Below, in pieces: positions 34,427 through 42,939 of a DNA stretch of 64,000 bases. Origin of the DNA: Taklimakanibacter deserti (lineage in GTDB: Bacteria; Pseudomonadota; Alphaproteobacteria; Rhizobiales; Aestuariivirgaceae); assembly GCA_003574785.1 (NCBI GenBank), contig QORU01000013.1, positions 124,001-188,000 of the forward strand. Reading direction: 5' to 3'. Both the position numbers and the translations under genes were made by a program. Positions within the stretch are counted from its first letter, which is position 1; the number at the start of each line of letters is the position of its first letter. The notes under the pieces were generated by a model. That model saw only the letters and a program-made list of their open reading frames with translations. It ran no database searches and was not told the origin of the DNA.

Positions 34427-35427
34427 CAGTTTGTTCTCCGGACCGCGCCGGCGAGACGCGAGAAGACCTGCGCATTGAGCCAGACGGCGAGCAGGATGAT
34501 GGCGCCGGTCACGATCTGGGTGAAGAAGGGCGAGACATGCGACAGGATGAGGCCGTTGCCGATGACGCCGATGGTGAGGGCGCCGAGCACGGTGCCGAGA
34601 ATGGAGCCGCGCCCGCCCATGAGCGAGGTGCCGCCGAGCACCACCGCCGCGATGACATCGAGCTCGAAGCCGACCGCGGCATTGGAGCTGCCGGAGCCGA
34701 GCCGGGCGGCGATGACGATGCCGGCGACGGCGGAAGCGATGCCGGTCAGCACATAGGCCCAGAGGATGATGCGCCTGGTGGCTATCCCTGAGCGCCGCGC
34801 CGCTTCCTGATTGGCGCCGATGGCGGTGACATAGCGGCCGAAGCGGGTAGCCTGGAAAGCGATGAGGCCGAGGACGGCGACGATGACCGCGATCCAGGCC
34901 GGCGCCGGCACGCCGAGGAACCAGCCGCGGCCGATCGTGACGAAACCGAGATCGGTCGAGATCGGGATGGAGAAGCCCTCGGTCATCAGGAGTGCGATGC
35001 CGCGCAAGGCGGAAAGACCCGCCAGCGTGACGATGAAGGCCTGGATGCCCTGATAGGCGATGAACCAGCCTTGCGTGGCGCCGATCAAGGCGCCGAGCAG
35101 GAGGAGGCCGATGACCGCCAAAGGCCAGGGCATCCCCGCTTGCAGGAGGAGAGCGGCCGACGCATTGACCAGCGCCACCACCGAGCCGACCGAGAGATCG
35201 ATGCCGCCCGTCGTGATCACGAAGGTCATGGCGACGGCGACGATGAGGATGGGAGCGGTCTGGCGCACCAGGTTCAGGATATTGCCGGTCGAGAGGAAGA
35301 CCGGGCTCGCGATGGAAAAGATCACGACCATGATGAGGAAGAAGCCGGCAATGGAGAGAAGCTGCGCATGGCTGCCGAGCAGGTCGGCCGAGCGCGAGCC
35401 TTGCGGCCGGGAGGAATAGGCATTCAT
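34426..35427 (-). CDS. Ribose-type ABC importer permease (RbsC-like, CUT2)
   Basis: A 333-residue permease of the CUT2 class with eight to ten helices. TTGGIDLSVGSVVALVNASAA is the RbsC hallmark near residue 70, and GGTSLMGGRGSILGTVLGAL is the conserved cytoplasmic loop that docks the ATPase. Works as a homodimer. It overlaps its neighbours by four bases or fewer on both sides. Confidence 0.93.
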   Translation of the reverse strand: MNAYSSRPQGSRSADLLGSHAQLLSIAGFFLIMVVIFSIASPVFLSTGNILNLVRQTAPILIVAVAMTFVITTGGIDLSVGSVVALVNASAALLLQAGMPWPLAVIGLLLLGALIGATQGWFIAYQGIQAFIVTLAGLSALRGIALLMTEGFSIPISTDLGFVTIGRGWFLGVPAPAWIAVIVAVLGLIAFQATRFGRYVTAIGANQEAARRSGIATRRIILWAYVLTGIASAVAGIVIAARLGSGSSNAAVGFELDVIAAVVLGGTSLMGGRGSILGTVLGALTIGVIGNGLILSHVSPFFTQIVTGAIILLAVWLNAQVFSRLAGAVRRTN

Positions 35428-36206
35428 GCTTTGCTTCCCTTATGGCCTTTGCCGACGATCAGGCTGACGAGGTCGGTGAGATCGGTTTCCGCGATATTGC
35501 GTTCGGCCACTTTCAGCCCTTCATACATGACGACGATCCGGTCGCAGACATTGAACAGGTCCTGCAGGCGGTGGGTGATGAGCACCACGCTGACGCCCTT
35601 GGCCTTGACGCGATTGATGAGCGCGAGCACGGCCTCGACTTCCTTGACGGCGAGCGCCGAGGTCGGCTCGTCCATGATGAGGACATGCGGATCGAAGGCC
35701 GCGGCGCGCGCGATGGCGATCGATTGCCGCTGGCCGCCGGACAATTGCGCGACGAGGGCATCGAGATTGGGGATCTTGATCTCGAGCCGCTCCAGCATCG
35801 CTCGCGCACCCTGGCGCATTGCCTTGCGGTCGAGGAAGGGGCCGTTCATCGGCTCGCGGCCGAGGAACAGATTGCCGGCGACATCGATCGTGTCGCAGAG
35901 CGACAGATCCTGATAGACCATTTCGATATGATGCTTGCGCGCATCGGCGGGCGTGGCGAAGCGCACGTCGGCGCCATTCACGGCGATGGAGCCTTCATCG
36001 GGAATATAGGTTCCGGAGATGATCTTGGTCAGCGTCGACTTGCCGGCGGCATTGTCGCCGACGAGCCCGACACACTCACCGGCATAGAGCTCGAGATCGA
36101 CGCCCCTGATCGCCTCGACGCTGCCGAAGCGCTTCTTGATGCCGGAAAGCGCGATGCGGGGAAGTGGGGCGGCCGAAGCCGCCCCTGCTGATGCCCTGCC
36201 GGTCAT
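35424..36206 (-). CDS. Ribose/fructose-type ABC importer ATPase, single NBD (FrcA-like)
   Basis: A 260-residue ATPase with Walker A GDNAAGKST, signature LSGGQRQSIAIARA, Walker B LIMDEPTSALAV and H-loop VVLITHRL. Ribose importers usually use a fused two-domain RbsA (about 500 residues); here only one domain is present, as in rhizobial FrcA, so it would act as a homodimer. It overlaps the upstream binding-protein gene by four bases (ATGA). Confidence 0.92.
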   Translation of the reverse strand: MTGRASAGAASAAPLPRIALSGIKKRFGSVEAIRGVDLELYAGECVGLVGDNAAGKSTLTKIISGTYIPDEGSIAVNGADVRFATPADARKHHIEMVYQDLSLCDTIDVAGNLFLGREPMNGPFLDRKAMRQGARAMLERLEIKIPNLDALVAQLSGGQRQSIAIARAAAFDPHVLIMDEPTSALAVKEVEAVLALINRVKAKGVSVVLITHRLQDLFNVCDRIVVMYEGLKVAERNIAETDLTDLVSLIVGKGHKGSKA

Positions 36207-37150
36207 TTGAAGACGGAGCGATAGGGCTCGACATTGTCCTTGGTCACGATGGTGATCGGCACCGGGATCGTCGCCGGCACGCTCTCACCCTTGGTGATCT
36301 TGACCAAGGCATCGACCGCGGCGGCGCCCATGCCAGCCGGATCCTGCTGCACCACGCCGACGACGTAGCCCGCATCGATACCCTTGATCGCCTGGGCGGT
36401 CAGATCCCAGCCGAAGACCTTGATGTCGCCCTGCTTGCCCTGGCTCTCGACCGCGGCGACCGCACCGAGGAGCGCCGGCTCGCCCGTGGCATAGATGGCA
36501 TTGAGGTCGGGATTGGCGGTGATCAGGCTCTCGGCCGCGGCAAGGGCCGAATCCTGCACATTGCGGCCATCGACGACGCCGGCGGTAGTGACGCCGGAAT
36601 TGGTCTTCACCACGTCCTCAAAACCCTTCTGGCGGATGTTCTGGATGGTCGAGTTGAGCGCGCCGACAATGCCGAGCTTGGCCTTGCCGCCCATATTTTC
36701 GGTCACATATTTATTGAAGAACTCGCCCATGGCCTTGCCGGCCCCTTCATTGTCGACGCCGACTTGCGCCTTTTGCGGACCGGCAGGGAGGACGGCATCG
36801 ACGGCGGTGACCGGGATGCCGGCCGCGGCCGCCGCATTGACCGCCGGCATGATGCCGTTGGTGTCGATGGCGACGACGACGAGCCCTGCGACCTTCTCCT
36901 GGATATAGGTCTCGATCGCATTGTTCTGCGCGGCGGGATCGTTATTGGCGTTGAAGATGACGAGCTTGACGCCGGCGGCATCGGCGGCCTTCTGGGCGCC
37001 GTCGTTCATCTGGGTGAAGAACAAGGCCTGCTGGTTGATCTGCACCAGCGCGATGGTCGGCTTGTCCTGGGCGTGGCTTGTGCCGACAGACAGCGCCAGA
37101 GCCGCGCCGGCTGCCGACAGCATCATTTTCCTGCGTGTTATATTCAGCAT
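36203..37150 (-). CDS. Ribose-type ABC importer binding protein (RbsB family)
   Basis: A 315-residue periplasmic binding protein of the RbsB/LacI fold. The signal peptide is MLNITRRKMMLSAAGAALAL ending SHA, and the mature protein begins QDKPTIALVQINQQALFF. The hinge-binding signature IDTNGIMPAVNAAAAAGIPV and YATGEPALLGAVAAVE, with GWDLTAQAIKGIDAGYVVGV, resemble ribose/allose/autoinducer-2 binders. The ligand is not resolved. The gene is 43 bp after the LacI gene in the same direction and starts the transporter part of the operon. Confidence 0.92.
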   Translation of the reverse strand: MLNITRRKMMLSAAGAALALSVGTSHAQDKPTIALVQINQQALFFTQMNDGAQKAADAAGVKLVIFNANNDPAAQNNAIETYIQEKVAGLVVVAIDTNGIMPAVNAAAAAGIPVTAVDAVLPAGPQKAQVGVDNEGAGKAMGEFFNKYVTENMGGKAKLGIVGALNSTIQNIRQKGFEDVVKTNSGVTTAGVVDGRNVQDSALAAAESLITANPDLNAIYATGEPALLGAVAAVESQGKQGDIKVFGWDLTAQAIKGIDAGYVVGVVQQDPAGMGAAAVDALVKITKGESVPATIPVPITIVTKDNVEPYRSVFK

Positions 37151-37193
37151 CTTTCACTCTCCCTGTGCTCGATGCAAAGGCAACGGCCCTTGC

Positions 37194-38243
37194 TCATCGA
37201 TCTTTTGCGGGCTTAGCCCGAAACTTATCATCCCTTGGGGCGGCAACCGAGGCGCGCCGGACCAGTTCCACCGGCAATCGTGTTCGCGTGGCGTCAAAGG
37301 GCTCACCCTGGATCAAAGCGAGGAGCTTTTCGGCGCCGAGCCGCCCCAGATCGTCGATCGGTTGCGCGATGCTGGTGAGCGGCGGGCCGAGCAAATCGTT
37401 GATCGGCATGCCGTCGAAGCCGACAAGCGAGATATCTTTGGGGATGGCGATGCTGCGCCGGCGCGCTTGTGTCATGACGCCCAGCGCCACCGCATCGCTG
37501 CCGGCGAAGATCGCGGTGGGCAGCGGATCGAGGGCGAAGAGCTGGGCAGCGTCGCGGGTCGCGGGCTCCACTTCATATTCGGTGCGCACATGCCATTGGG
37601 CGTCGGGCGTGATGCCGGCCTCGGCGAGGGCGCGGCGCCAACCCTCTGCGCGCTCGATGGCGCTCATGACGCCTTTCGGTCCGCCAATATGGGCGATGCG
37701 GCGATGCCCATGCTCGATCAGATGGCGGGTGGCGGTAAAGCCTCCGAGCTCGTTCTCGACGAAGAAGCGCGGCGCAACGCCGCCCACCACATCCTCATCG
37801 ATGATGACCACCCGGCCCGGCATGGATTTGATCCGCTCGGCGAGGCGGCCGTCATCTTCGTGATTGGTGATGAGCAGGAGACCGTCGATATAGCCGCCGC
37901 GCAGGCGGTCGAAACAGGCGAGCTCGCGCTCGATGCGGTTGCGCGACGACCAGATCACCACATCATGGCCCGATGCCACGGCGACACGTTCGGCTTCGCC
38001 CGCGAGGAGGGCGAAGAAGGCGTTGGAGATGTCGGGCACGACGATGCCGATCGCCTCGGCCTTGCCCTTCGACAGGCGGCGCGCCTGGGCATGGGGCTGA
38101 TAGTCGAGGGCCGTCACCGCGGCGCGGATGCGCGCTCCCGTCGCCTCCGGCAATTCGAGCCCGCCATTGAGCCAGCGCGATACGGCGGTCGGCGAGACTT
38201 TCGCCCGCTTCGCGACGTCGCCGATCGTGGCTTTCCTGGTCAT
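37194..38243 (-). CDS. LacI-family transcriptional repressor
   Basis: A 349-residue LacI-type regulator. The N-terminal HTH reads TIGDVAKRAKVSPTAVSRWLNG, followed by the hinge helix ARRLSKGKAEAIGIVVPDI and a periplasmic-binding-like effector domain (FVGFDGMPINDLLGPPLTSI is the usual final strand region: LVGFDGMP). It is the first gene of the operon 38243-30479, with two LacI-type operators directly upstream, so it should repress itself and the whole operon until a sugar or sugar-phosphate ligand binds. Confidence 0.93.
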   Translation of the reverse strand: MTRKATIGDVAKRAKVSPTAVSRWLNGGLELPEATGARIRAAVTALDYQPHAQARRLSKGKAEAIGIVVPDISNAFFALLAGEAERVAVASGHDVVIWSSRNRIERELACFDRLRGGYIDGLLLITNHEDDGRLAERIKSMPGRVVIIDEDVVGGVAPRFFVENELGGFTATRHLIEHGHRRIAHIGGPKGVMSAIERAEGWRRALAEAGITPDAQWHVRTEYEVEPATRDAAQLFALDPLPTAIFAGSDAVALGVMTQARRRSIAIPKDISLVGFDGMPINDLLGPPLTSIAQPIDDLGRLGAEKLLALIQGEPFDATRTRLPVELVRRASVAAPRDDKFRAKPAKDR

Positions 38244-38260
38244 ACCCCTCCACTGGTTTG

Positions 38261-38285
38261 TAAAGCGCTTTAGTAAAGCGTGTTA
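38261..38285 (-). promoter_or_regulatory. Tandem LacI-type operators upstream of LacI operon
   Basis: TAAAGCGCTTTA at 38261-38272 is a perfect palindrome with the central CG typical of LacI/PurR/GalR sites. TAAAGCGTGTTA at 38274-38285 is a degenerate second copy one base on. They are framed by CTGGTTTGTAA and TTACAAAACCAG, so the whole block is roughly symmetric. It lies 18-42 bp before the repressor start, where it would block transcription. Confidence 0.75.
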
Positions 38286-38313
38286 CAAAACCAGCCGGCC
38301 GTCAAGTGGCGAG

Positions 38314-39135
38314 TTAGGAGGGGATGAACGGCAGGCCGGAGATCGCCTGGAAAAAGGTAAGGAATGTCAGCCCGACCCAGATGACGGCGCCAAGCCCGGT
38401 GAGGCTCTTTGCCTGTGGCGGCGAAAGATCACGGACCAGGAATCCCAGGACCGGCAGGGCCTGCATGATATGGAGCCCGAAGAAATGCGGAACCCTGAGA
38501 TCGCCGCCGGTGGTCGACCAGTGGAAGAAAGGAAGACCCGTCGCATCGCTCAGATCCCCGCCGACCCAGTGTGAGCCTTGTCCGCTCATATACCCGCCGA
38601 ACAGGATGGCCATGCCACCGGCGAGGATGAAGCCCAGGCCCGTGGCGAAAGCGAGCGGTGATGAAGGCGCCCGCCTCAGGATGCGCCAGCCGATGAAGCC
38701 GGTCACGACCGAAAGGGCCACGGCGCCCAGGCCCATTGCTGCATAGAGCAGTCGGGTGATCGTCGTCGCCTCGTTGAAATGCGAAGCCTCGCCACGTGAC
38801 GCCCGAAAGGTGATGTAGATCACTTCGCCGATGGCCGCCGCGAGGAAGAGGATGCTTGCCAGGCGGATCGCAGGCCTATGCCGATCATTCACCGGGAGCA
38901 GCGTCAGGCCCCAGGCGAGCGTCGCCATATGCAGGCTGAGCGACAGGAAGAACTTGGCCGGCTTCTCCCACACGCTGACCCCATTGAAGAGGCGGCTGTC
39001 GATGAAGGTGCCGGCATAGAGGATGACGAAGAAGGCGAGGAAGACGAGCGCGCTCCGCCAGAGCAGGGGCGAACCGCTCGGCGCCTGGCGCAGCAATTGC
39101 GGGATTCGCGTGGAAGCCGTCATCGAGAGAGTCAT
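38314..39135 (-). CDS. Uncharacterised multi-pass membrane protein
   Basis: A 273-residue hydrophobic protein with about seven transmembrane helices (for example LLWRSALVFLAFFVILYAGT and GAVALSVVTGFIGWRILR). VWEKPAKFFLSLSLHMATLAW has two charged residues between helices, and HFFGLHIMQALPVLGFLVRD contains a His pair that could bind haem or metal. I do not recognise the family. The ATG at 39135 is preferred to the one at 39150 because AAGGAGCACGCC lies just before it. It is co-transcribed with the ABA4-like gene and presumably under the TetR regulator. Confidence 0.7.
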   Translation of the reverse strand: MTLSMTASTRIPQLLRQAPSGSPLLWRSALVFLAFFVILYAGTFIDSRLFNGVSVWEKPAKFFLSLSLHMATLAWGLTLLPVNDRHRPAIRLASILFLAAAIGEVIYITFRASRGEASHFNEATTITRLLYAAMGLGAVALSVVTGFIGWRILRRAPSSPLAFATGLGFILAGGMAILFGGYMSGQGSHWVGGDLSDATGLPFFHWSTTGGDLRVPHFFGLHIMQALPVLGFLVRDLSPPQAKSLTGLGAVIWVGLTFLTFFQAISGLPFIPS

Positions 39136-39146
39136 GGCGTGCTCCT

Positions 39147-39587
39147 TCATGCGGGTGCCTTGCGCTGCAGAAGCGGTGCGATGAGGCGCAGCGCTTCGAA
39201 ACAGAGCCAGCCGATGGGACCGAACAGGAACGTCAAAGGCAGGATCGGCACGAGAGCGAGGCGCGGCAGGCCTTCATCGAAGGTCTTGCGCGCGATCGCC
39301 GATCCGATCGCGAGGTCGAAAGCGAGATAATGCACCCAGCCGGCGAGCAGCAGCCAGGGATTGGCGAACAGGCTTGCGACATCGGCGAGGCTGCCGAAGC
39401 CGCCTTGCGAGCCCGCCCAATGGAGCAGGATGAGCGCCGTGTAGAGGGCGGCCAGAAGTGCGGGAACGACCCGTCCGGCGATGAGGTCGCGCAGCAGCGC
39501 ATTGTTGAAGACCACGCCTATCGCCAGCACAGCCCAGCCCGCCATGGCGGTGAAATTCGCTGCCGTGAAAATGCCTTCGGGGGTCAT
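39147..39587 (-). CDS. ABA4-like (DUF4281) membrane protein
   Basis: A 146-residue, four-helix membrane protein resembling the ABA4/DUF4281 family, named for a plant protein needed for neoxanthin synthesis. The typical region is WVHYLAFDLAIGSAIARK, with a conserved His and Asp, and FLFGPIGWLCFEALRL at the end. In bacteria the function is unknown. The ATG at 39587 was chosen because the upstream extension overlaps the operators and the divergent TetR gene. First gene of a two-gene unit with 38314-39135. Confidence 0.75.
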   Translation of the reverse strand: MTPEGIFTAANFTAMAGWAVLAIGVVFNNALLRDLIAGRVVPALLAALYTALILLHWAGSQGGFGSLADVASLFANPWLLLAGWVHYLAFDLAIGSAIARKTFDEGLPRLALVPILPLTFLFGPIGWLCFEALRLIAPLLQRKAPA

Positions 39588-39599
39588 GCTCCACTCCGA

Positions 39600-39669
39600 T
39601 CTTGACAGTGACAAGACATAAAATGCCGAAATCTTGTCATTGTCAAGATTAATTTTGACAGTGTCTGGA
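39600..39669. promoter_or_regulatory. Three phased operator-like palindromes between TetR and ABA4-like genes
   Basis: TCTTGACAGTGACAAGA (39600-39616) and TCTTGTCATTGTCAAGA (39632-39648) are near-perfect dyads and inverted versions of one another. TTTTGACAGTGTCTGGA (39653-39669) is a weaker third copy. Centres are 32 and 21 bp apart, close to three and two helical turns. They lie exactly between the divergent genes, so the TetR protein most likely binds them to control both. Confidence 0.75.
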
Positions 39670-39689
39670 TTGCGGTGTAGAGGAGTTTC

Positions 39690-40295
39690 ATGCCGGCCCG
39701 CAAGCGACCCAGGACCTACCATCACGGCGATCTGCGTGAGGCATTGGTCGCGGCGGCCATAGCACTCCTGGAGGAGAAGGGGCTCTCAGGCTTCACCTTG
39801 CGCCAATGCGCCCGCCGCGCCGGCGTCTCGCATGCGGCCCCCGCCCATCATTTCGCGACCGCCGACGATCTCCTGGCCGAGATCGCCGCCAGGGGCTTCG
39901 AGCGCTTCGTCGCGGCGCTTGGCAAGGCGGCCGATCAGGCGGAGGGATCGCCTCTGGCGCGGCTCGAAGCCATGGGCCGCGCCTATGTCGCCTTCGCGCT
40001 CGCCAATCCCGCCGTCTATGGCCTGATGTTCCGTCTGGGCGCCGGTTCGCTGGCCTCGCCGCATCTCAAAACCGCTTCGAGGGCAGCCTGGCAGCAGCTC
40101 TGCGACAGTGTCGCGGCCGTTCTCGGCGAGAAGCGCCAAAGTGAGGTGAACGCCAAGGCGGCGGCAGTGTGGGCGCTGGTCCATGGGACGGCTACCCTTT
40201 TGCTGGACCGCAAACTGCCGCCCGGCATCGCCGAGAGCATGGATCCGGCGGCGGCGATCCTGCCGTCGCTGCCGGGGCTCCTGCGTCCGACGTGA
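39690..40295 (+). CDS. TetR/AcrR-family transcriptional regulator
   Basis: A 201-residue TetR-type regulator. The HTH covers about residues 10-55, with YHHGDLREALVAAAIALLEE and FTLRQCARRAGVSHAAPAHHF. YHHG at the N-terminus and the C-terminal WALVHGTATLLLD mark the WHG-domain subgroup. AGAGGAG provides a good ribosome site four bases before the ATG. Divergent from the two membrane protein genes, with the phased operators in between. The ligand is unknown. Confidence 0.92.
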   Translation: MPARKRPRTYHHGDLREALVAAAIALLEEKGLSGFTLRQCARRAGVSHAAPAHHFATADDLLAEIAARGFERFVAALGKAADQAEGSPLARLEAMGRAYVAFALANPAVYGLMFRLGAGSLASPHLKTASRAAWQQLCDSVAAVLGEKRQSEVNAKAAAVWALVHGTATLLLDRKLPPGIAESMDPAAAILPSLPGLLRPT

Positions 40296-40308
40296 TCGTG
40301 CAGACGCT

Positions 40309-40968
40309 TCAGTAATTGAAGGCCGGCGCCCGGCTGTCTTTCGTCGACACCAGCGTCGTGCCGATGGCATTCTTCACCGCCTGCGCCATCAATTCGGTGC
40401 TCATCGACGGCATCTCGACCAGCGGATAGTCCTGCATGGCGGCGAGACGCGGATGCGCCGGGACGTGGATGAAGCCGGCGCGCGTTTTCAGGCCTTTCTT
40501 GGCAATGAGATGCAGCACCGTATACATCATCTGATTGCACAGATAGGTCGAGGGCGAGTTGGAGATCTTCGCTGGAATGCCGCTCTGGCGCAGTTTTTCG
40601 GTAATGAGCTTCACCGGCAGCGTCGCCATATGCGCGGCGGGGCCGTCGGCGAAGACGGGCTCACCGCCATGCTGCGTCCCGACATTATCGGGGATCGGGA
40701 AATCCATGACATTGGCGGCGATGCGCTCGACCGCGATGACCGAGAGGCCGGGCGCCAGCCCCAGGCTGAACCACAGATCCGGCTTCACCTCGTCGAGCGT
40801 CTTCGACGTGATGTCCGCGAGCTTGTTCGAATCGACCGGCAGCCTGACCAGCGTCAGCTCGCCGTCGACGTCATTGGCGGTCTCGAGCTGCGACAGGACT
40901 TCGAGCGTCGGGTTTTCAGCACCGTGCTGCCAGGGTTCAAAGCCGGTGACGACGATCTTGGTGGACAT
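40309..40968 (-). CDS. pcp: Pyroglutamyl-peptidase I (peptidase C15)
   Basis: A 219-residue cysteine peptidase that removes N-terminal pyroglutamate (5-oxoproline) from peptides in the cytosol. The catalytic triad is complete and sits at the textbook positions: Glu81 (VERIAANVMDFPIPDN), Cys144 (STYLCNQMMY) and His168 (GFIHVPAHP). The start VVTGFEPW is standard (usually VTGFDPF). The ATG at 40968 is used; the frame extends upstream into the ATPase gene. It is the last gene of a peptide ABC operon, two bases after the DppF-like stop, and thus should act on peptides that this importer brings in. Confidence 0.93.
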   Translation of the reverse strand: MSTKIVVTGFEPWQHGAENPTLEVLSQLETANDVDGELTLVRLPVDSNKLADITSKTLDEVKPDLWFSLGLAPGLSVIAVERIAANVMDFPIPDNVGTQHGGEPVFADGPAAHMATLPVKLITEKLRQSGIPAKISNSPSTYLCNQMMYTVLHLIAKKGLKTRAGFIHVPAHPRLAAMQDYPLVEMPSMSTELMAQAVKNAIGTTLVSTKDSRAPAFNY

Positions 40969-40970
40969 GG

Positions 40971-41954
40971 TCAGGGATCTCCTTGCTGGCGGTCGGTCTC
41001 GTTGAGGAAGCACGCGGCGCGGTGGCCCGCGGCGATATCGAAGAGCGGCGGCACGCTGAGGCCGCAGCGCGCGAAGCGATGCGGGCAGCGCGGCTCGAAG
41101 GCGCAGCCGCCGGACGGTCCCGCAGCGGCGACCGTGTCGCCCTCGATCAATCCCAGATTCTCGACCCGCATGCGCCGCGGATCGGCGATCGGGATGGCGC
41201 GCAACAGCGCCTCCGTATAGGGATGGCGCGGGCTGCCGCAGACGGCATCGGATGAGCCGATCTCGACAATGCGGCCGAGATACATGACCGCGATCCGGTC
41301 GCAGATGCGTTTGACCACGGAGAGGTCGTGCGAGATGAAGATATAGGACAGGCCGAATTTCTGCTGCAGGTCGAGGATCAGGCGCAGGATCTGCGCGCGG
41401 ATCGAGACATCGAGGGCCGAGACCGCTTCATCGAAGATGACGATATCGGGCTTGAGCACGAGGGCGCGGGCAATGGCGATGCGCTGGCACTGGCCGCCCG
41501 AGAACTCATGCGGATAGCGGTCTTCGTCCTCGGCCCTGAGGCCGACGAGCTCGAGCAATTGGCGGGCTTCTTCACGCCTGGAGGCTTGCGTGCCAAGCCC
41601 CTGCAGCCGCATGGGCTCGGCGATGTTGACGCCGACCGTCATGCGCGGATTGAGCGATGACAACGCGTCCTGGAACACGATCTGGATGCGCCGCCGCATC
41701 AGCCGCTGCTCTTCGCGGGGCGCGCCGAGGAAATCGGCGCCGGCGATCCTGACCGCGCCCTGATCGGCAGCGACGAGCGAAAGGATGAGGCGCGACAGGG
41801 TCGATTTCCCGCAGCCGCTCTCGCCGACGAGACCCAAGGTCTCGCCGCGCGCCAGAGCGAGGCTGGCATCGGCCACCGCCTGGACCTTCTGGCCCTTGCC
41901 GCGCGCCGGATAGGTTTTGATGAGATGGGCGACCTCGAGCAGCGTCTCAGCCAT
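40971..41954 (-). CDS. Peptide ABC importer ATPase (DppF/OppF type)
   Basis: A 327-residue ATPase with Walker [10 protein letters not shown] (residues 44-52), signature [15 protein letters not shown] (Cys in place of the usual Gln), Walker [15 protein letters not shown] and H-loop FISHDLSVV. The C-terminal oligopeptide-importer extension has [15 protein letters not shown], the cysteine cluster that often binds an iron-sulfur cluster. The start at 41954 ([11 protein letters not shown]) is preferred; it overlaps the DppD-like stop by eight bases. Confidence 0.92.
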   Translation of the reverse strand: MAETLLEVAHLIKTYPARGKGQKVQAVADASLALARGETLGLVGESGCGKSTLSRLILSLVAADQGAVRIAGADFLGAPREEQRLMRRRIQIVFQDALSSLNPRMTVGVNIAEPMRLQGLGTQASRREEARQLLELVGLRAEDEDRYPHEFSGGQCQRIAIARALVLKPDIVIFDEAVSALDVSIRAQILRLILDLQQKFGLSYIFISHDLSVVKRICDRIAVMYLGRIVEIGSSDAVCGSPRHPYTEALLRAIPIADPRRMRVENLGLIEGDTVAAAGPSGGCAFEPRCPHRFARCGLSVPPLFDIAAGHRAACFLNETDRQQGDP

Positions 41955-42939
41955 CTGCGGCCTCCTCGCCGACGAGAAGACAGGCCACGTCATGGCGCGC
42001 GGAATAGGGCGCGAGGCGGGGATCCCGGCGCCGGCAGACATCGCGCACCGAGGGACAGCGCGGCGCGAAGCGGCAGCCCGGCGGCGGATCTTTCAGATCG
42101 GGCGCCATGCCCTGGATGGGCTCGAGCGCCGCAGCCCGGTCGCTGATGCCCTCGACGCAGGCGAGCAGCGCCTTGGTATAGGGATGGCGCGGCCGGTGGA
42201 ACAACGTGTCGACATCGGCCTGCTCGACGATCCGGCCCGCATACATGACGATCACCTCATCCGCCATCGCCGCGACGACGCCCAGATCATGGGTGATGAG
42301 GAGGAGCGAGGCATGCATGGCCTGCTGCAGGTCGTAGAGCAGGCGCAGGATCTTGGCCTGGACGGTGACGTCGAGCGCGGTCGTCGGCTCATCGGCGATG
42401 ATGATCTCGGGCGAGCAGCTGATCGCCGCGGCGATGAGGACGCGCTGGCGCATGCCGCCGCTGAAGTGATGCGGATAATCATGGACGCGCCGCCCGGCAT
42501 CGGCGACCCCGACCCGGGTCAAAAGATCGACGGCGCGCTGCTCGGCCTCACGGCGCGAGAGATCGGTATGGGCGGTGAGCGTCTCGGCGATCTGGTCGCC
42601 AATGGACAGGAGCGGATTGAGCGACGTCATCGGGTCCTGGAACACCATGCCGATGCGGCGTCCGCGCACTTCAGTCATCTCGGCATCGCTGAGGCGCATG
42701 AGATCGACGCCGCCGAGCTTGACCTCGCCCGCGATCACCTCGCCCGGCGGCTCGAGCAACTGCATCACCGACAGAGCGGTGGCCGACTTGCCGCAGCCCG
42801 ATTCACCGACCAGCGCCGTGGTGCGCCCGCGCTTCAAGTTGAAGCTCACGCCATCGACGACGGTGGCGCCGGTTCGGGCGTTGCCGAAGCGCGTGGTGAG
42901 GTTCTTGACCTCGAGCGTGATGTCGGCTGCGTCCGTCAT
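41947..42939 (-). CDS. Peptide ABC importer ATPase (DppD/OppD type)
   Basis: A 330-residue ATPase. Walker A is GESGCGKSA (residues 45-53) with Ala where Thr is usual, a substitution common in OppD/DppD. The signature is [15 protein letters not shown], Walker [14 protein letters not shown] and the H-loop LITHDLGVV. The tail contains [19 protein letters not shown], the family cysteine cluster. It pairs with the DppF-like ATPase and overlaps the permease gene by four bases. Confidence 0.93.
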   Translation of the reverse strand: MTDAADITLEVKNLTTRFGNARTGATVVDGVSFNLKRGRTTALVGESGCGKSATALSVMQLLEPPGEVIAGEVKLGGVDLMRLSDAEMTEVRGRRIGMVFQDPMTSLNPLLSIGDQIAETLTAHTDLSRREAEQRAVDLLTRVGVADAGRRVHDYPHHFSGGMRQRVLIAAAISCSPEIIIADEPTTALDVTVQAKILRLLYDLQQAMHASLLLITHDLGVVAAMADEVIVMYAGRIVEQADVDTLFHRPRHPYTKALLACVEGISDRAAALEPIQGMAPDLKDPPPGCRFAPRCPSVRDVCRRRDPRLAPYSARHDVACLLVGEEAADG

